A stretch of DNA of 64,000 nt from Fibrobacterota bacterium (GTDB lineage: Bacteria > Fibrobacterota > Fibrobacteria > UBA11236), in contig CANIEU010000006.1 in assembly GCA_947466585.1 (NCBI GenBank), positions 58,124 through 122,123 on the forward strand. Reading direction: 5' to 3'. Shown here in pieces: positions 52,134 to 62,195 of this stretch. The notes under the pieces are model-generated. The model was not told the DNA's origin, did no database searches, and saw only the letters and a program-made list of their open reading frames with translations. Made by a program: the position numbers and the translations under genes. Every line of letters starts with the position of its first letter. Position 1 is the stretch's first letter.

Positions 52134-53006
52134 TCAGGGAAGCAGCGGAAGCCGACGGCTTTGCGCGTGGCCTTCGCCTTCAGTGCGGGCGAAATACAAG
52201 CCGTAGGGCACGGCGTTGCCTGCCGCATCCAAACCGTTCCACACCGCCTCGGGTGCGGAAGGGCTCAGCACAAAGGCGCGGATCACACGGCCCTGCAAAT
52301 CGAGAATGCGCAAGCTGACCGCACTCGTGGCGACTTCGTCCAGATGGAAGCGGTAACCGCGACCGATGCGATCGGCCCGAAACCCTACCCGCGACCCGGA
52401 AGCCGGAGCCAAGGACGAGGGGGCGGCGGCCAGCGCGGTGTTCAGCGCCGTCCGCAAGCTGTCGTACTTGACCTTGCTCATGGCGTTGGCTCGATTGCCC
52501 TCGACCTTCACCTTAATCAAGCCGTCGTGACCGATCACGAAATACGTATCGCGGTAGGAGTTGTAACGCTTCCACTTTTCGCCCGTTCCGTTGGTGGCCG
52601 CGATATTCGTGTCGTGCACAACCTTGACGGAGGGAAAGTTGACCGTCAAGGCCCCATTCGAGGTGAGGCTGTTGCGATACGTTTGAATTTGCGCATAGCT
52701 CGCGGTGGCGATTTCCGCACCTACAGCTTGAAACTTCGCCCCCTCTGCGCTTTTGAAGAGCGTATCCGCCAAGAGTCCGATCTTCGGAGCGTTTCCGACG
52801 CAACCACCGCAGTTGTACTGGAACACCACCAACAGCACAACCTTGCCGGAATATTGCGAGAGGCTGTAGGTAATCGGACTGGTGGCCAAATCCGAAAGAT
52901 TCGACCACGGATAGGCTGCGGTTCCCACGTCGCCCTCGGCGGCATGGGCGGTCTGAAGTCCCAAGGACCCGACCAGCATCAGCGCGGAAAGCAGCAACGT
53001 TTTCAT
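52134..53006 (-). CDS. Secreted thioredoxin-like protein (CGGC) with FlgD-like Ig tail
   Basis: A 290-residue protein. Signal peptide 1-22 (ending AHAA), a redoxin/AhpC-TSA-like fold with active-site-like C66-G-G-C69 (FQYNCGGCVGNAPKIGLLAD), then at about residues 210-290 a FlgD-like Ig domain (RILDLQGRVIRAFVL, VWNGLDAAGNAVPYGLYFAR), a C-terminal module used as a sorting or surface domain in Fibrobacterota and Bacteroidota. The CGGC spacing is unusual for thioredoxin (CxxC) in lacking Pro, so its redox potential is not predictable. The start is the ATG at 53006; one at 53021 is an alternative. Confidence 0.72.
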   Translation of the reverse strand: MKTLLLSALMLVGSLGLQTAHAAEGDVGTAAYPWSNLSDLATSPITYSLSQYSGKVVLLVVFQYNCGGCVGNAPKIGLLADTLFKSAEGAKFQAVGAEIATASYAQIQTYRNSLTSNGALTVNFPSVKVVHDTNIAATNGTGEKWKRYNSYRDTYFVIGHDGLIKVKVEGNRANAMSKVKYDSLRTALNTALAAAPSSLAPASGSRVGFRADRIGRGYRFHLDEVATSAVSLRILDLQGRVIRAFVLSPSAPEAVWNGLDAAGNAVPYGLYFARTEGEGHAQSRRLPLLP

Positions 53007-53149
53007 GCGATACCCCAACATCCACCGGAAACATTCCCGGTGAACACGCCCATAAAATAACGCGAATCCCACTCCCTGCGCCGAAGGTTTTTGGCCAGGA
53101 GCTTCAATTTTAAAGTTTTGAACGCTTTTAACCGGATTGTTGGCCAGAT

Positions 53150-54082
53150 TTATTCGGGAGCATATTGCCAGGTCGCCACGTTTTGAACGATTCCGTTCCG
53201 GTTTCGGACGATCACCACCACCGCGTAATCCTCGGGGTTTTCGGGAGAGGGCGGGGTCGGGATCAGGGCCGCTTCCTCCTTGAGAGTTAAGCTGGAAACC
53301 CACGTGCTGGCCCGCAGGCCCGCCATGCCGGGCAACGTCAGCGCCGCGCCGGAGGAGTCCTTGTCGGTGGTTTCGGCTACGATCACCTCCCACGGGTGAC
53401 CCGGCAGACTGGGAATCACCACGGCGCGGTTCTTGACAACGATGACCCGTAGCGAGAGCGCGCCGCGCGCCGCGGTGGCCCGGTTGAGGAGCGTGAAACG
53501 CACGCTCATGCGGCGCGCCGTGCTGTCGTATAGGACCGTGTCGATCTGGAGATCGAGAGTGGTGAGGCTGTCGTCACGGCGCAACCGGGAAATGAGGGTG
53601 TCGTATTCGCCTTGCGCAAAGCGCACGTCCTTTTCGCGGATGCCGTAAGGTGTATTCGCCCCGTTCATCTTCACCTGTGGCAGACTGGTGAACCCGAACG
53701 CATCGTGGCGGGCCTGGGTACCTGCAGTAATCCACGGGTCGACGAGCGTCCCAGGAAAAGCCACGTGATAATTTACGACGACGAGGCGGGGATTGTATCC
53801 AGGCGCAGTGGATCCGGACTGCGTGTAGGGTGCGAGTCGGGCCTCGGCATCGGGGCACGAGGCGCAGGCATAGGCCCCGAACGATTCGAGAAGGTGCCCG
53901 CGCGTCACGGAAAAACTTTCGGCGGAGGCGAGCGTGTCGAAGCTGGCGTTTTCGAGCGCGGCGGGATCGAGTTCCTGCAGGGGGTCGTTGAACAAACAAC
54001 CCGACGCCAGTGCGGCGAGCATTAACATCGGAAGCGCCGAAAGAAACCTTTGGAGGCGCACATTCAGAAGTGGGAGATCCAT
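53150..54082 (-). CDS. Omp28-like lipoprotein with CASC motif
   Basis: A 310-residue lipoprotein (lipobox LAALASGC, Cys29). After it comes an Omp28-related domain whose start carries FGAYACASCPDAEARL with Cys73 and Cys76 in a thioredoxin-like CxxC arrangement, followed by RLVVVNYHVAFPG, SLPQVKMNGANTPYGI. A C-terminal Ig-like part follows. Omp28 proteins in Bacteroidota occur next to TlpA and DUF6029 genes. It overlaps the Trx-barrel gene by 19 bases and has AAGGGGAA upstream. Its role is likely extracellular thiol chemistry or metal handling. Confidence 0.72.
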   Translation of the reverse strand: MDLPLLNVRLQRFLSALPMLMLAALASGCLFNDPLQELDPAALENASFDTLASAESFSVTRGHLLESFGAYACASCPDAEARLAPYTQSGSTAPGYNPRLVVVNYHVAFPGTLVDPWITAGTQARHDAFGFTSLPQVKMNGANTPYGIREKDVRFAQGEYDTLISRLRRDDSLTTLDLQIDTVLYDSTARRMSVRFTLLNRATAARGALSLRVIVVKNRAVVIPSLPGHPWEVIVAETTDKDSSGAALTLPGMAGLRASTWVSSLTLKEEAALIPTPPSPENPEDYAVVVIVRNRNGIVQNVATWQYAPE

Positions 54083-56232
54083 GTCAGTTCCCCTCCTTCG
54101 AATGCGGGTTCCACACGACAGCTGCCGCCCGAGCAGATCACGCGTTCCTTGCGTTGACCGGCCCATAAGGCGATGGCGTGTCCTTCCAACGCGATCCAGG
54201 TGAACTGCGCCGAGGCCCACCCATTGGAGATGCCCGGAATTTTATCGTGAATGGAATTGGGATCCCGCTCGCGAATCGCGGTGGTGGCTTCGTAATCCAG
54301 TGTGAACGTCCATGCCGACGAACGACCCAATGTGCCGGACACCACACCCTGCCAGGGCGATCCCTTGGCCACCACGGGTCCGACGCCACCAAGCGGATCG
54401 GCAGGTGCGACGCTGCGCAGGTCGACTTGCCGCTTTTGCAGCTCGGCCTCCCATTGCAAATTCCAAGGGCCGGAGAGCGGCCAGTTGCCGGAGGCTCCCG
54501 CAGTGAGGGCACGCGTATCCTCGAAGGCCCCGCTTTCGAAACGACGCTGGGCGTTGTAATTAAGGGCCAGCAGCAAGGTGCCACCCTGCTTGTCTTGGAA
54601 GCGCACCGAAGGATCGATGTCGAGATAGGGAAGTTCGACGGCATGCACGAGGTAGGCCGGATTGCGTCCGGGATGACCGACCAAGCGCGACACGTTGAGG
54701 GCGGCTTGGGCACCGTCTCGAAACATCCACGCGCCGTGGAATTGCACGCCCTCCTCTTGCTGATTGTTCGGGAAGGGAATATCGCGCGCCGTAAGGCGGA
54801 AAGTGTGGTAAGGAACAAGGCTCGGCGGTTCGGCGAATCCAAGCGCGTAATTGTGGTAATACTTGTATTCGGCACCGAGTTCGAGGGCACCGAGATTTTG
54901 AGAGAGGGCGGCATACAGGGCGCGGCCGGTGAAGTCGTTGGGGTATTTGAAGGCGTCTTCGCCGGTCAATCCGGCATATCCCACGTACATGGTGGTGGAA
55001 CCGCGCAGCCATTCGGCGTTGCCTGCAAGTAGCTTCACGTGCCAACTGTCACGAAAGGCTTCCAAAGCCTGAGCTCCCACGGTGATGCCCGCACGCGGCT
55101 CCCACTCACCTTCCACTCCCTGCAGGCGGGTATCGCGCAGATTGTCTTCATCCGCGTCCATAGCGTACAGGTCGTCGAACCTTGTGAAGGTGCTTCCACC
55201 GAACACCGATGCGCGTCCGCGCCCCCACCCTGTCTCACCCGCTTCGCCGCCTTTCAACGATGCCCAAACGCCTTCGACGTCGCGGTCGATGCGCGCCTGT
55301 CGGTCTTCGAACATCCGCAACACAAGGCCCCGATTGATCGTGCCGTAGAAGTTGCCGGCCCGCACATCGGCGTGCGCATCCTGATAGGAGAGCGTTTGTT
55401 TCACGATGCGCTGGTTCGGATCGCGGATAAGGTTTTCGCGCGAGTCGGGTAGGTCCTCCAAAAACTGGTAGCCGCGAAAGCGGACCTGATAGGCAATACG
55501 ATCACCGGCAATACGCAAATCGAACCAATCCTCGAGCCATCCGTTGGCGTCGGGCTGCGCCCGATCTTCCCGCCCATAATTGGCCCGCAGAAAATTCGAG
55601 CCGCTCAGCGAAATGTGGTCGAGTCCCCGCCCAAACCCGGCTTCGTTCGGGCCCGTGCTGGGTCTCGATTCTCCTGAGGAGGCTGCGGTGGAATCCATCG
55701 TGGAATCTTTCGCCTCTGCAACGGAATCCGGTTGAAGCAAGGCCTCGATGCGCGCAACCCAATCCGCTTCGTCTCCGACGCGGTAGCCTTCATTGCGGTG
55801 TACGATACGCCCGTCGCGATCGATCAGCACGCTGGTGGGCATGGCCGCACCATCGTAGGCGCGATAGACTGCTTCGTCGGGGTCGAGCAAAACCGGGAAC
55901 GGGAAGGCGCGAGCCTGAGCAAAGGAACGCACGCGGGCGGCGGTTTGCGGCTGGTCGACGGAGATCGCCACCACAGTAAAACTGCGTGCGGCAAAACGTT
56001 CCTGAAGCCCGCGATAAGCTTCGAGCTCGGCGATGCAGGGCACGCACCACGTGGCCCAAAAATTGACGAGGGTGATTGCGCCGCGCTGAGCCTTCAGATC
56101 GAAGGGTTTGCCGTCGGCATCGGAGAGCCGGAACGTGGGCGTTTCACCTGCCGACACCACCGAACCAAGAACGAGAGAGACCGCTAGCCCGAAGGTGCAC
56201 GCGACTACAAATCTTCGGCGCTTTCGATGCAT
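54064..56232 (-). CDS. TlpA-type thioredoxin fused to an outer-membrane barrel (DUF6029-like)
   Basis: A 722-residue fusion. After a signal peptide (1-28) comes a TlpA/ResA thioredoxin domain (residues about 30-170) with active site C63-V-P-C66 in NFWATWCVPCIAELEAY and cis-Pro segment AMPTSVLIDRDGRI. A Ser/Thr-rich linker (180-200) leads into a barrel of about 520 residues (ISLSGSNFLRANYGRED, YQVRFRGYQFLEDLP, LGAEYKYYHNYALGF, ending GGELTWISHF). The barrel matches the DUF6029 pattern, including near the end VICSGGSCRVEP. In Bacteroidota the thioredoxin and DUF6029 are usually separate proteins. The fusion would place a thiol reductase at the outer membrane, an inference. Confidence 0.75.
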   Translation of the reverse strand: MHRKRRRFVVACTFGLAVSLVLGSVVSAGETPTFRLSDADGKPFDLKAQRGAITLVNFWATWCVPCIAELEAYRGLQERFAARSFTVVAISVDQPQTAARVRSFAQARAFPFPVLLDPDEAVYRAYDGAAMPTSVLIDRDGRIVHRNEGYRVGDEADWVARIEALLQPDSVAEAKDSTMDSTAASSGESRPSTGPNEAGFGRGLDHISLSGSNFLRANYGREDRAQPDANGWLEDWFDLRIAGDRIAYQVRFRGYQFLEDLPDSRENLIRDPNQRIVKQTLSYQDAHADVRAGNFYGTINRGLVLRMFEDRQARIDRDVEGVWASLKGGEAGETGWGRGRASVFGGSTFTRFDDLYAMDADEDNLRDTRLQGVEGEWEPRAGITVGAQALEAFRDSWHVKLLAGNAEWLRGSTTMYVGYAGLTGEDAFKYPNDFTGRALYAALSQNLGALELGAEYKYYHNYALGFAEPPSLVPYHTFRLTARDIPFPNNQQEEGVQFHGAWMFRDGAQAALNVSRLVGHPGRNPAYLVHAVELPYLDIDPSVRFQDKQGGTLLLALNYNAQRRFESGAFEDTRALTAGASGNWPLSGPWNLQWEAELQKRQVDLRSVAPADPLGGVGPVVAKGSPWQGVVSGTLGRSSAWTFTLDYEATTAIRERDPNSIHDKIPGISNGWASAQFTWIALEGHAIALWAGQRKERVICSGGSCRVEPAFEGGELTWISHF

Positions 56233-56263
56233 GTCGGCTTTTCCGTGTTCGTTTCCGTATGCG

Positions 56264-57037
56264 TCAAGCTCCCGCTTCGGAGCGGTCTCGATCGGTGCCG
56301 AGCAGGGCCGAAACGCCGTAATCGCGGTTCATGCGCGCGATGTGCTCCACGGAAATTTCCTTGGGGCACGCCGCTTCGCATTCGTTGCGATTGGAACAAT
56401 TGCCGAATCCGAGTTCATCCATTTTGGAAACCATCCGCACCACGCGGCGCTGGCGCTCGGGCTGGCCCTGAGGCAGGTGGCCTAGGTGGGAAACCTTGGC
56501 GGCAACGAAAAGCATGGCGGAAGCATTGGGGCAGGCAGCCACGCAAGCGCCGCAACCGATGCATGCGGCCGCGTCCATGGCGGAGTCGGCATCCCGCTTG
56601 GGCACCGGCAAACCGTTGGCATCGGGCGCACTTCCCGTTTTCACCGAGATAAACCCGCCGACCGAGATGATTTCATCGAAGGCCGCGCGATCGACCGCAA
56701 GATCCTTGATCACCGGAAAGGCTTTTGCGCGCCACGGCTCGACCGTGATGGTCTGACCGTCTTTGAATTTACGCATGTACAACTGGCAGGCCGTGGTGCC
56801 CCGATCGGGACCGTGCGGCAAACCGTTGATCACCAAAGAACACGTTCCGCAAATGCCTTCGCGGCAATCGCTTTCGAAAGCGACGGCATCCTTGCCTTCG
56901 CGCAGAAAGTCGTTGTTGACTTCATCGAGCATCTCGAGGAAGGACATGTCCGGGGAAACGCCTTGGGCCTCCACTTCCTGGAAGTTGCCCTTTGCATTGC
57001 CGTTCGCCTGGCGCCAAAGGCGGAGTTTGAAATTCAT
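56264..57037 (-). CDS. sdhB: Succinate dehydrogenase/fumarate reductase iron-sulfur subunit
   Basis: A 257-residue subunit with the [2Fe-2S] site (C58, C63, C66 in CREGICGTC, and C84), the [4Fe-4S] site in [19 protein letters not shown] and the [3Fe-4S] site [20 protein letters not shown]. It passes electrons between FAD and quinone heme. It overlaps sdhA by ATGA. Confidence 0.95.
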   Translation of the reverse strand: MNFKLRLWRQANGNAKGNFQEVEAQGVSPDMSFLEMLDEVNNDFLREGKDAVAFESDCREGICGTCSLVINGLPHGPDRGTTACQLYMRKFKDGQTITVEPWRAKAFPVIKDLAVDRAAFDEIISVGGFISVKTGSAPDANGLPVPKRDADSAMDAAACIGCGACVAACPNASAMLFVAAKVSHLGHLPQGQPERQRRVVRMVSKMDELGFGNCSNRNECEAACPKEISVEHIARMNRDYGVSALLGTDRDRSEAGA

Positions 57038-58950
57038 TTGTAGCTCCGTTGCGTCAAATGCACGTTCTCGAACGTGAGCGGTTCCTTGTGCAGCGCGGAA
57101 GAGGCGATGTTTTTGCCCTGATGTTCCCAGGCCGCCACGTGACAGAAGTTTTCGTCATCACGCAGAGCCTCGTTCTCCGAGGTCTGCGATTCTTCACGGA
57201 AGTGTCCACCGCACGATTCACGGCGGGTCAGTGCGTCGAGGGCCATGAGCTCGCCGAACTCAAGGAAGTCGGCCACACGACCGGCCTCTTCGAGCGCGAG
57301 ATTGAAGTCCTGTCCACTGCCGGTGACGCTTACGCCGCGCCAGAACTCCTCGCGGATCTTGGGGATTTCTTCGAGGGCATGCTTGAGGCCTTCCTCGTTG
57401 CGGGCCATGCCGCAATCGTCCCACAGGATCTTGCCGAGACGCTTGTGGAACTCGGCGGGAGGCGTTCCACCCTTGGCACCAAGCAACTTGTCGAGCCGGG
57501 CCTTCACACTGCGCTCGGCATCCGCAAAGGCGGCGTGCTCCGTGGTGATTTTAGGAAGGGCGTTCGAAACCAGATAATTTCCAATCGTTTGCGAAATGAT
57601 GAAATACCCGTCGGCCAAGCCCTGCATGAGCGCGCTCGCGCCCAATCGGTTCGCACCGTGGTCGGAGAAGTTCGCTTCGCCGAGCACATGCAGGCCCGGA
57701 ATGGTGCTCATCAGATTGTAATCGACCCAGAGTCCACCCATGGTGTAGTGCACCGCAGGGTAGATGCGCATGGGCACCTGATAGGGGTTCTCGTCGGTGA
57801 TCTTCTCGTACATGTGGAAGAGGTTACCGTACTTCTCGCGGATTTTGCCTTCGCCCACGCGCTCGATCGCGTCATGGAAATCGAGGTACACCGAAAGGCC
57901 GCTCTCCCCCACACCGAGGCCTTCGTCGCACATCTGCTTGGCATTGCGCGAGGCCACGTCGCGGGGCACGAGGTTGCCGAAGCTGGGGTATTTCTCTTCG
58001 AGGAAGTAACGGCGCTCCGCCTCGGGAATCTGGTCGGGCGAACGCGTGTCACCGGCCTTGCGGGGCACCCAAACGCGCCCATCGTTCCGCAGGCTTTCCG
58101 ACATCAAGGTGAGCTTGCTCTGATGCTCGCCGGCCACGGGCACGCAGGTCGGATGGATCTGCGTGAAACAGGGGTTCGCGAAGAGGGCGCCGCGTTTGTG
58201 TGCACGCCACGCCGCGGTCACGTTGGAACCTGCAGCGTTGGTGGAGAGATAGAAGGCGCGTCCGTAACCGCCGGTAGCGAGGATCACCGCATCGGCTTCG
58301 TGACGCTCGAGTTCGCCGGTGACCAGATTGCGGAAGATCACGCCGCGCGCCACGCCGTCCACGGTCACGAGGTCGAGCATTTCGAGACGGGTGTGAAGCT
58401 TGACCTGGCCGGCGCCCACCTGGCGCATCAGGCTTTGGTAAGCGCCGAGCAGCAGCTGTTGGCCGGTTTGGCCGCGCGCGTAAAAGGTGCGGGAAACCTG
58501 TGCGCCACCGAAGGAACGGTTGTCGAGCAGGCCGCCGTATTCGCGGGCGAAGGGAACGCCGAGCGCGGTGCAATGGTCGATGATCTGGTTACTGATCTCC
58601 GCGAGGCGATGCACGTTGGCTTCACGCGCGCGGAAGTCGCCGCCCTTGACGGTATCATAGAACAGGCGACGCACCGAGTCGCCATCGTTGGGGTAGTCCT
58701 TGGTGGCATTGATGCCGCCCTGGGCGGCGATGCTGTGCGCGCGGCGCGGGCTGTCATGAAACGTGAACGCGTGCACATTGTAGCCGAGCTCGGCGAGGCT
58801 GGCCGCCGCCGACGCGCCTGCGAGGCCGGTGCCCACGACGATGATTTTGTGCTTGCGCTTGTTGGCGGGGTTGACCACCTTCATGTTGAACCGGTAGTCG
58901 GTCCATTTTTTGTCGATCGCGCCGGGAGGAATTTTTGCGTCGAGGATCAT
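57034..58950 (-). CDS. sdhA: Succinate dehydrogenase/fumarate reductase flavoprotein subunit
   Basis: A 638-residue FAD subunit. Dinucleotide fold [23 protein letters not shown]-linking His in [18 protein letters not shown], and active-site segments [34 protein letters not shown] and [24 protein letters not shown] motif. Start ATG at 58950 overlaps the sdhC stop and has GGGGGAG upstream. The b-type operon order C-A-B matches Bacillus, Wolinella and Bacteroidota enzymes. Confidence 0.95.
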   Translation of the reverse strand: MILDAKIPPGAIDKKWTDYRFNMKVVNPANKRKHKIIVVGTGLAGASAAASLAELGYNVHAFTFHDSPRRAHSIAAQGGINATKDYPNDGDSVRRLFYDTVKGGDFRAREANVHRLAEISNQIIDHCTALGVPFAREYGGLLDNRSFGGAQVSRTFYARGQTGQQLLLGAYQSLMRQVGAGQVKLHTRLEMLDLVTVDGVARGVIFRNLVTGELERHEADAVILATGGYGRAFYLSTNAAGSNVTAAWRAHKRGALFANPCFTQIHPTCVPVAGEHQSKLTLMSESLRNDGRVWVPRKAGDTRSPDQIPEAERRYFLEEKYPSFGNLVPRDVASRNAKQMCDEGLGVGESGLSVYLDFHDAIERVGEGKIREKYGNLFHMYEKITDENPYQVPMRIYPAVHYTMGGLWVDYNLMSTIPGLHVLGEANFSDHGANRLGASALMQGLADGYFIISQTIGNYLVSNALPKITTEHAAFADAERSVKARLDKLLGAKGGTPPAEFHKRLGKILWDDCGMARNEEGLKHALEEIPKIREEFWRGVSVTGSGQDFNLALEEAGRVADFLEFGELMALDALTRRESCGGHFREESQTSENEALRDDENFCHVAAWEHQGKNIASSALHKEPLTFENVHLTQRSYK

Positions 58951-59636
58951 GCTGCAACTCCCCCTTGAGACCAAAGCCAGATGGCGAACCCTGAGAAGCC
59001 GCCGCAAATGACGACCGCATAGACGTACGAAACGAAATCCAATGCCGGGTTCCAGCGGGGATGGTTGATGCCGAGGCTTTGCAGGCTGCTGCGCACCCCG
59101 TGTGCGAGATGCACCAACAACAGCAGGAAGCTACCGACGTAAAAGAGTGTGAACCAGCCGTTGGCGAAGGATCGCACGGCCTCGGCGTAGAGGTCGCGCA
59201 TCTCCACCCCGTTATAGGTCACAAGCGGCGTGGCGCGGTAGGCACCGAAACGGAAATGCGGTACATGCACCAGAATGAAGACCAGCAACCAAACGCCCGA
59301 AACCGCCATGTAAGCACCGAACCCGGTTCGGGGTGACTTGGAAGCCCGCACCGCGTACCGGTCGGGCCGTGCGGCGCGGTTCTCCGCCGTCACCTTGAAG
59401 CCCAGAAGTAGGTGAAGGAGAAACGCACCAAGCAGCAGAACCTCGATCGGAATCACCACCTTTTTCAGGGTGTGCAGCATTAGGTGCCCGTATCCATTGA
59501 AGTACTCGGGCCCCGACAACAAACCGAGGTTGCCGAACAGATGCACGAGCAAAAAGCCATAGAGCAGAAGGCCGCTCAGGCCCATCAACTGTTTGCGTCC
59601 GATGGAGGAACGCAGATACTGGAACACCGGGTTCAT
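58947..59636 (-). CDS. sdhC: Succinate dehydrogenase/fumarate reductase cytochrome b subunit
   Basis: A 229-residue membrane anchor with five helices ([92 protein letters not shown]). His residues in helices 1, 2, 3 and 4 are the expected ligands of two hemes b, so it is a type B enzyme with one large anchor instead of C plus D. It begins 4 bases after fabV. Confidence 0.9.
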   Translation of the reverse strand: MNPVFQYLRSSIGRKQLMGLSGLLLYGFLLVHLFGNLGLLSGPEYFNGYGHLMLHTLKKVVIPIEVLLLGAFLLHLLLGFKVTAENRAARPDRYAVRASKSPRTGFGAYMAVSGVWLLVFILVHVPHFRFGAYRATPLVTYNGVEMRDLYAEAVRSFANGWFTLFYVGSFLLLLVHLAHGVRSSLQSLGINHPRWNPALDFVSYVYAVVICGGFSGFAIWLWSQGGVAA

Positions 59637-59640
59637 GCGG

Positions 59641-60828
59641 TTAAATCCTCTCTTCGGGTACGTCGACTCCGTAATCCACGCCTGCGATGTCGAACCCAAA
59701 CAAGTGGAGGAAATCGTCGCGATATCCTGTTCCGTCGGACCACTGCGCAAGGTTTTCGGTATTCACCATGGGCCAAAGGCGTTTGACCTCTGCCTGCACG
59801 TCTTCGCGCATTTCCCAGTCGTCCACGCGGATGCGGCCTTTTTCGTCGGTGACCGTAGGTCCGCCCGTGTAGAGGCGTTCCCGGAACAGACGATCCATCT
59901 GTTCGATGCAACCTTCGTGAATCCCCTTATCCTTCATCACCTTGTAAAGCAGGCTGATGTAGAGCGGCATGAACGGAATGGCCGAGCTGGCTTGGGTCAC
60001 AAGCGCCTTGTTGACCGATACCCAGGCGCCGGTGCCCGCGCCGCCGATGGCTTTGAGTTTGTCGTTGAGGCGGATGGCGGTGGCTTCGAGATGATCCTTG
60101 GCCGCGCCGATGGTTCCGTTGCGATAAACCGGCTGCGTCACGTCGGGGCCGATGTACGAATAGGCCAACACCTTCGCACCCGGAGCGAGCAACCCCTCCT
60201 TGATGAGCAGATCGGTCCAGAGCTCCCAGTCTTCGCCGCCCATCACCTGGATGGTGGCTTCCACCTCTTCGGGATTGGCGGCTTCGAGGGTGACCTCGCT
60301 GACCACGCCGGTATTGAAGTCCAACGTTTTGTTGGTGTAGGACGCTCCGATGGGCTTGAGCGTGGAGCGGTACGAAATGCCGGTGAGCGGATTCGTGCGG
60401 CGCGGTGCCGCGAGACTGTAGACGAACAGATCGACCGGACCCAATTCATTTTTGAGCAACGCCACGACTTCCGCCTTCATTTCGTCGGAGAAGGCGTCGC
60501 CGTTCAGGGTTTTGGAATAGAGGCCCGCCTTGTGCGCGGCATCATCGTAGGCCGTGTTTTGATACCAACCGGGAGAGGCGGTGCGGTCGCGCTCGGACGG
60601 ACGCTCGAAGGCGACGCCCAAGGTGCCGGCCCCGCTGCCGAACCCTGCGGCGATGCGCGAGGCGAGACCGTAGCCGGTGGAACACCCGAGGATCAAGGCA
60701 CGCTTCGGCCCTCCGGTGATCGGTCCGCCCTTCTGGACGTGGCGGATCTGCTCCTCCACGGAGGCGCGGCATCCGTCGGGATGCGCGGTGGTGCAAAGAA
60801 AACCCCGGATTTTCGGCTCAATAATCAT
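59641..60828 (-). CDS. fabV: Trans-2-enoyl-ACP/CoA reductase FabV
   Basis: A 395-residue NADH-dependent enoyl reductase, one of several alternatives to FabI. Cofactor site ILGCSTGYGLASRIAAGFG, and the active-site Tyr-x8-Lys in QPVYRNGTIGAAKDHLEATA, the FabV/TER spacing (not the FabI spacing). YSLAAPRRTNP is also typical. It completes fatty-acid elongation and is insensitive to triclosan in characterised members. It heads a minus-strand run with sdhCAB. Confidence 0.94.
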   Translation of the reverse strand: MIIEPKIRGFLCTTAHPDGCRASVEEQIRHVQKGGPITGGPKRALILGCSTGYGLASRIAAGFGSGAGTLGVAFERPSERDRTASPGWYQNTAYDDAAHKAGLYSKTLNGDAFSDEMKAEVVALLKNELGPVDLFVYSLAAPRRTNPLTGISYRSTLKPIGASYTNKTLDFNTGVVSEVTLEAANPEEVEATIQVMGGEDWELWTDLLIKEGLLAPGAKVLAYSYIGPDVTQPVYRNGTIGAAKDHLEATAIRLNDKLKAIGGAGTGAWVSVNKALVTQASSAIPFMPLYISLLYKVMKDKGIHEGCIEQMDRLFRERLYTGGPTVTDEKGRIRVDDWEMREDVQAEVKRLWPMVNTENLAQWSDGTGYRDDFLHLFGFDIAGVDYGVDVPEERI

Positions 60829-61076
60829 GCGTCCCCTCTTCTATTCCCGCTGCCGCCGGCGATGCCCTACCACAACCCTGTGGTGCCGCCCGGTCCCGGC
60901 AAAACCTGCTTGAAATTAGCTTCTTCGACCCTCCGGCTGCAGGGGAAAAATCGGTCCCCCAGTGGGGATAATCTATCTTTGCCCGACATCATGCTTCCGT
61001 CCGGATGCGCGCTCGCGGCCACCTCGAACAAGGGGTGCCGGAGGCGTCCGCGCGGTATAAAAACGGAGCCGTCATC

Positions 61077-62195
61077 ATGAAGTTCGAGGCCCAAAAACCG
61101 GTATTCCTGGATGCGCTGCAAATGGCTTGCAACGCCATCCCCAGCAAGACCACGCTGCAGATCCTGTACAACCTGTTGTTGCGCCTGCGCGGCAACGAAC
61201 TCGAGATTCGGGCCACCGATCTCGACATGACCATCATCCAGCGGCTCGAAGTCGAAGGGCACGAAGACGGCGAGATCGTCGTCAACGCCCGTAAACTCCT
61301 CGAAGTGGTGAAGGAGCTGCCCGATTTCCCCGTCATCGTCTCGGTCGACGACTACCTGTTCACCGTCAAATCCGAAACCGGGTTCCAGGGCAACCTCACG
61401 GGCTACGACGCCTCCGAATACCCCTCGTTGCCCGAAGTGGGCCAGGGTAAAACCTTCCGCGCTCCGCTCAAGGATCTGCGTTTCCTCCACGACAAAACGG
61501 CATTCGCCGTCTCCTCGGATTTCAGCCGCATGGCGCTCACGGGCGTGTATTGCGAGGGCCGCAAAGGTCGCTTCGAAATGGTTTCAACCGACGGCCACCG
61601 CTTCGGCAAGGCCTGGATCGGACTCGACGGTGCCGACCTCAAGCCCGGCGTGATCCTTCCGCCCAAGACCCTTTCGCAGGTGCTGCGGATGTCGGAAGAT
61701 CCGGAGGAGTTGATCGAGATCGGAATCGGGTCTGCCCAGGCCCGATTCAGTACCGCGACCGTTACCATCCTGACCAAGCTGATCGATGGTCCGTACCCCA
61801 ACTACGAAAACGTGGTGCCCAAGGACTTCGCCCGCGTAATGCGCTGCAACCGCGAACAGCTGATTTCGGTGCTGCGCCGCGTTTCCACCATGGCCAACGC
61901 CAAAACCCGTCTCGTGGTCATGAATTTCAAGGACAAGGCGCTGCAGCTCTCCGCCCGCAACCCCGATCTGGGCGGCGATTCGGAAGAAACCATCGCCGTG
62001 CACTTCACCGGCGACCCGGTGGAAGTGGGCGTAAACGCCGGTTACCTGATCGACGAACTGCGCCTCACGCAGAGCGAAGAAATCCAGTTGAAATTCAACA
62101 ACCCTCTCGGCGCCATCGTCGTGGAGCCGGTGATGGAAAATCCCGACCACTTCTTCATCGTGATGCCGCTCCGCATCGTGAAGGAGCCGGGTTGA
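61077..62195 (+). CDS. dnaN: DNA polymerase III beta clamp
   Basis: A 372-residue sliding clamp of three similar domains. The start MKFEAQKPVFLDALQM has CGGAG upstream. Domain marks: LLLRLRGNELEIRATDLDM, VSTDGHRFGKAWIGL, the hydrophobic pocket region and the C-terminal MPLRIVKEPG. It holds polymerases on DNA. It is not beside dnaA, so this is not an origin region by gene context. It is translationally coupled to the next gene (TTGA). Confidence 0.95.
   Translation: MKFEAQKPVFLDALQMACNAIPSKTTLQILYNLLLRLRGNELEIRATDLDMTIIQRLEVEGHEDGEIVVNARKLLEVVKELPDFPVIVSVDDYLFTVKSETGFQGNLTGYDASEYPSLPEVGQGKTFRAPLKDLRFLHDKTAFAVSSDFSRMALTGVYCEGRKGRFEMVSTDGHRFGKAWIGLDGADLKPGVILPPKTLSQVLRMSEDPEELIEIGIGSAQARFSTATVTILTKLIDGPYPNYENVVPKDFARVMRCNREQLISVLRRVSTMANAKTRLVVMNFKDKALQLSARNPDLGGDSEETIAVHFTGDPVEVGVNAGYLIDELRLTQSEEIQLKFNNPLGAIVVEPVMENPDHFFIVMPLRIVKEPG

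Noticed and set aside
51981..53060. A long plus-strand frame overlapping the thioredoxin gene
   Set aside because: Antisense to a gene with a signal peptide and recognisable domains; its translation shows no protein-like features.
57049..58968. A 639-codon open frame on the plus strand opposite sdhA
   Set aside because: It mirrors the well-supported sdhA gene, has no family resemblance, and arises from the high GC content.
61077..62195. Replication origin near dnaN
   Set aside because: No dnaA, recF or gyrB beside it and no cluster of DnaA boxes seen in the 248-base upstream spacer.
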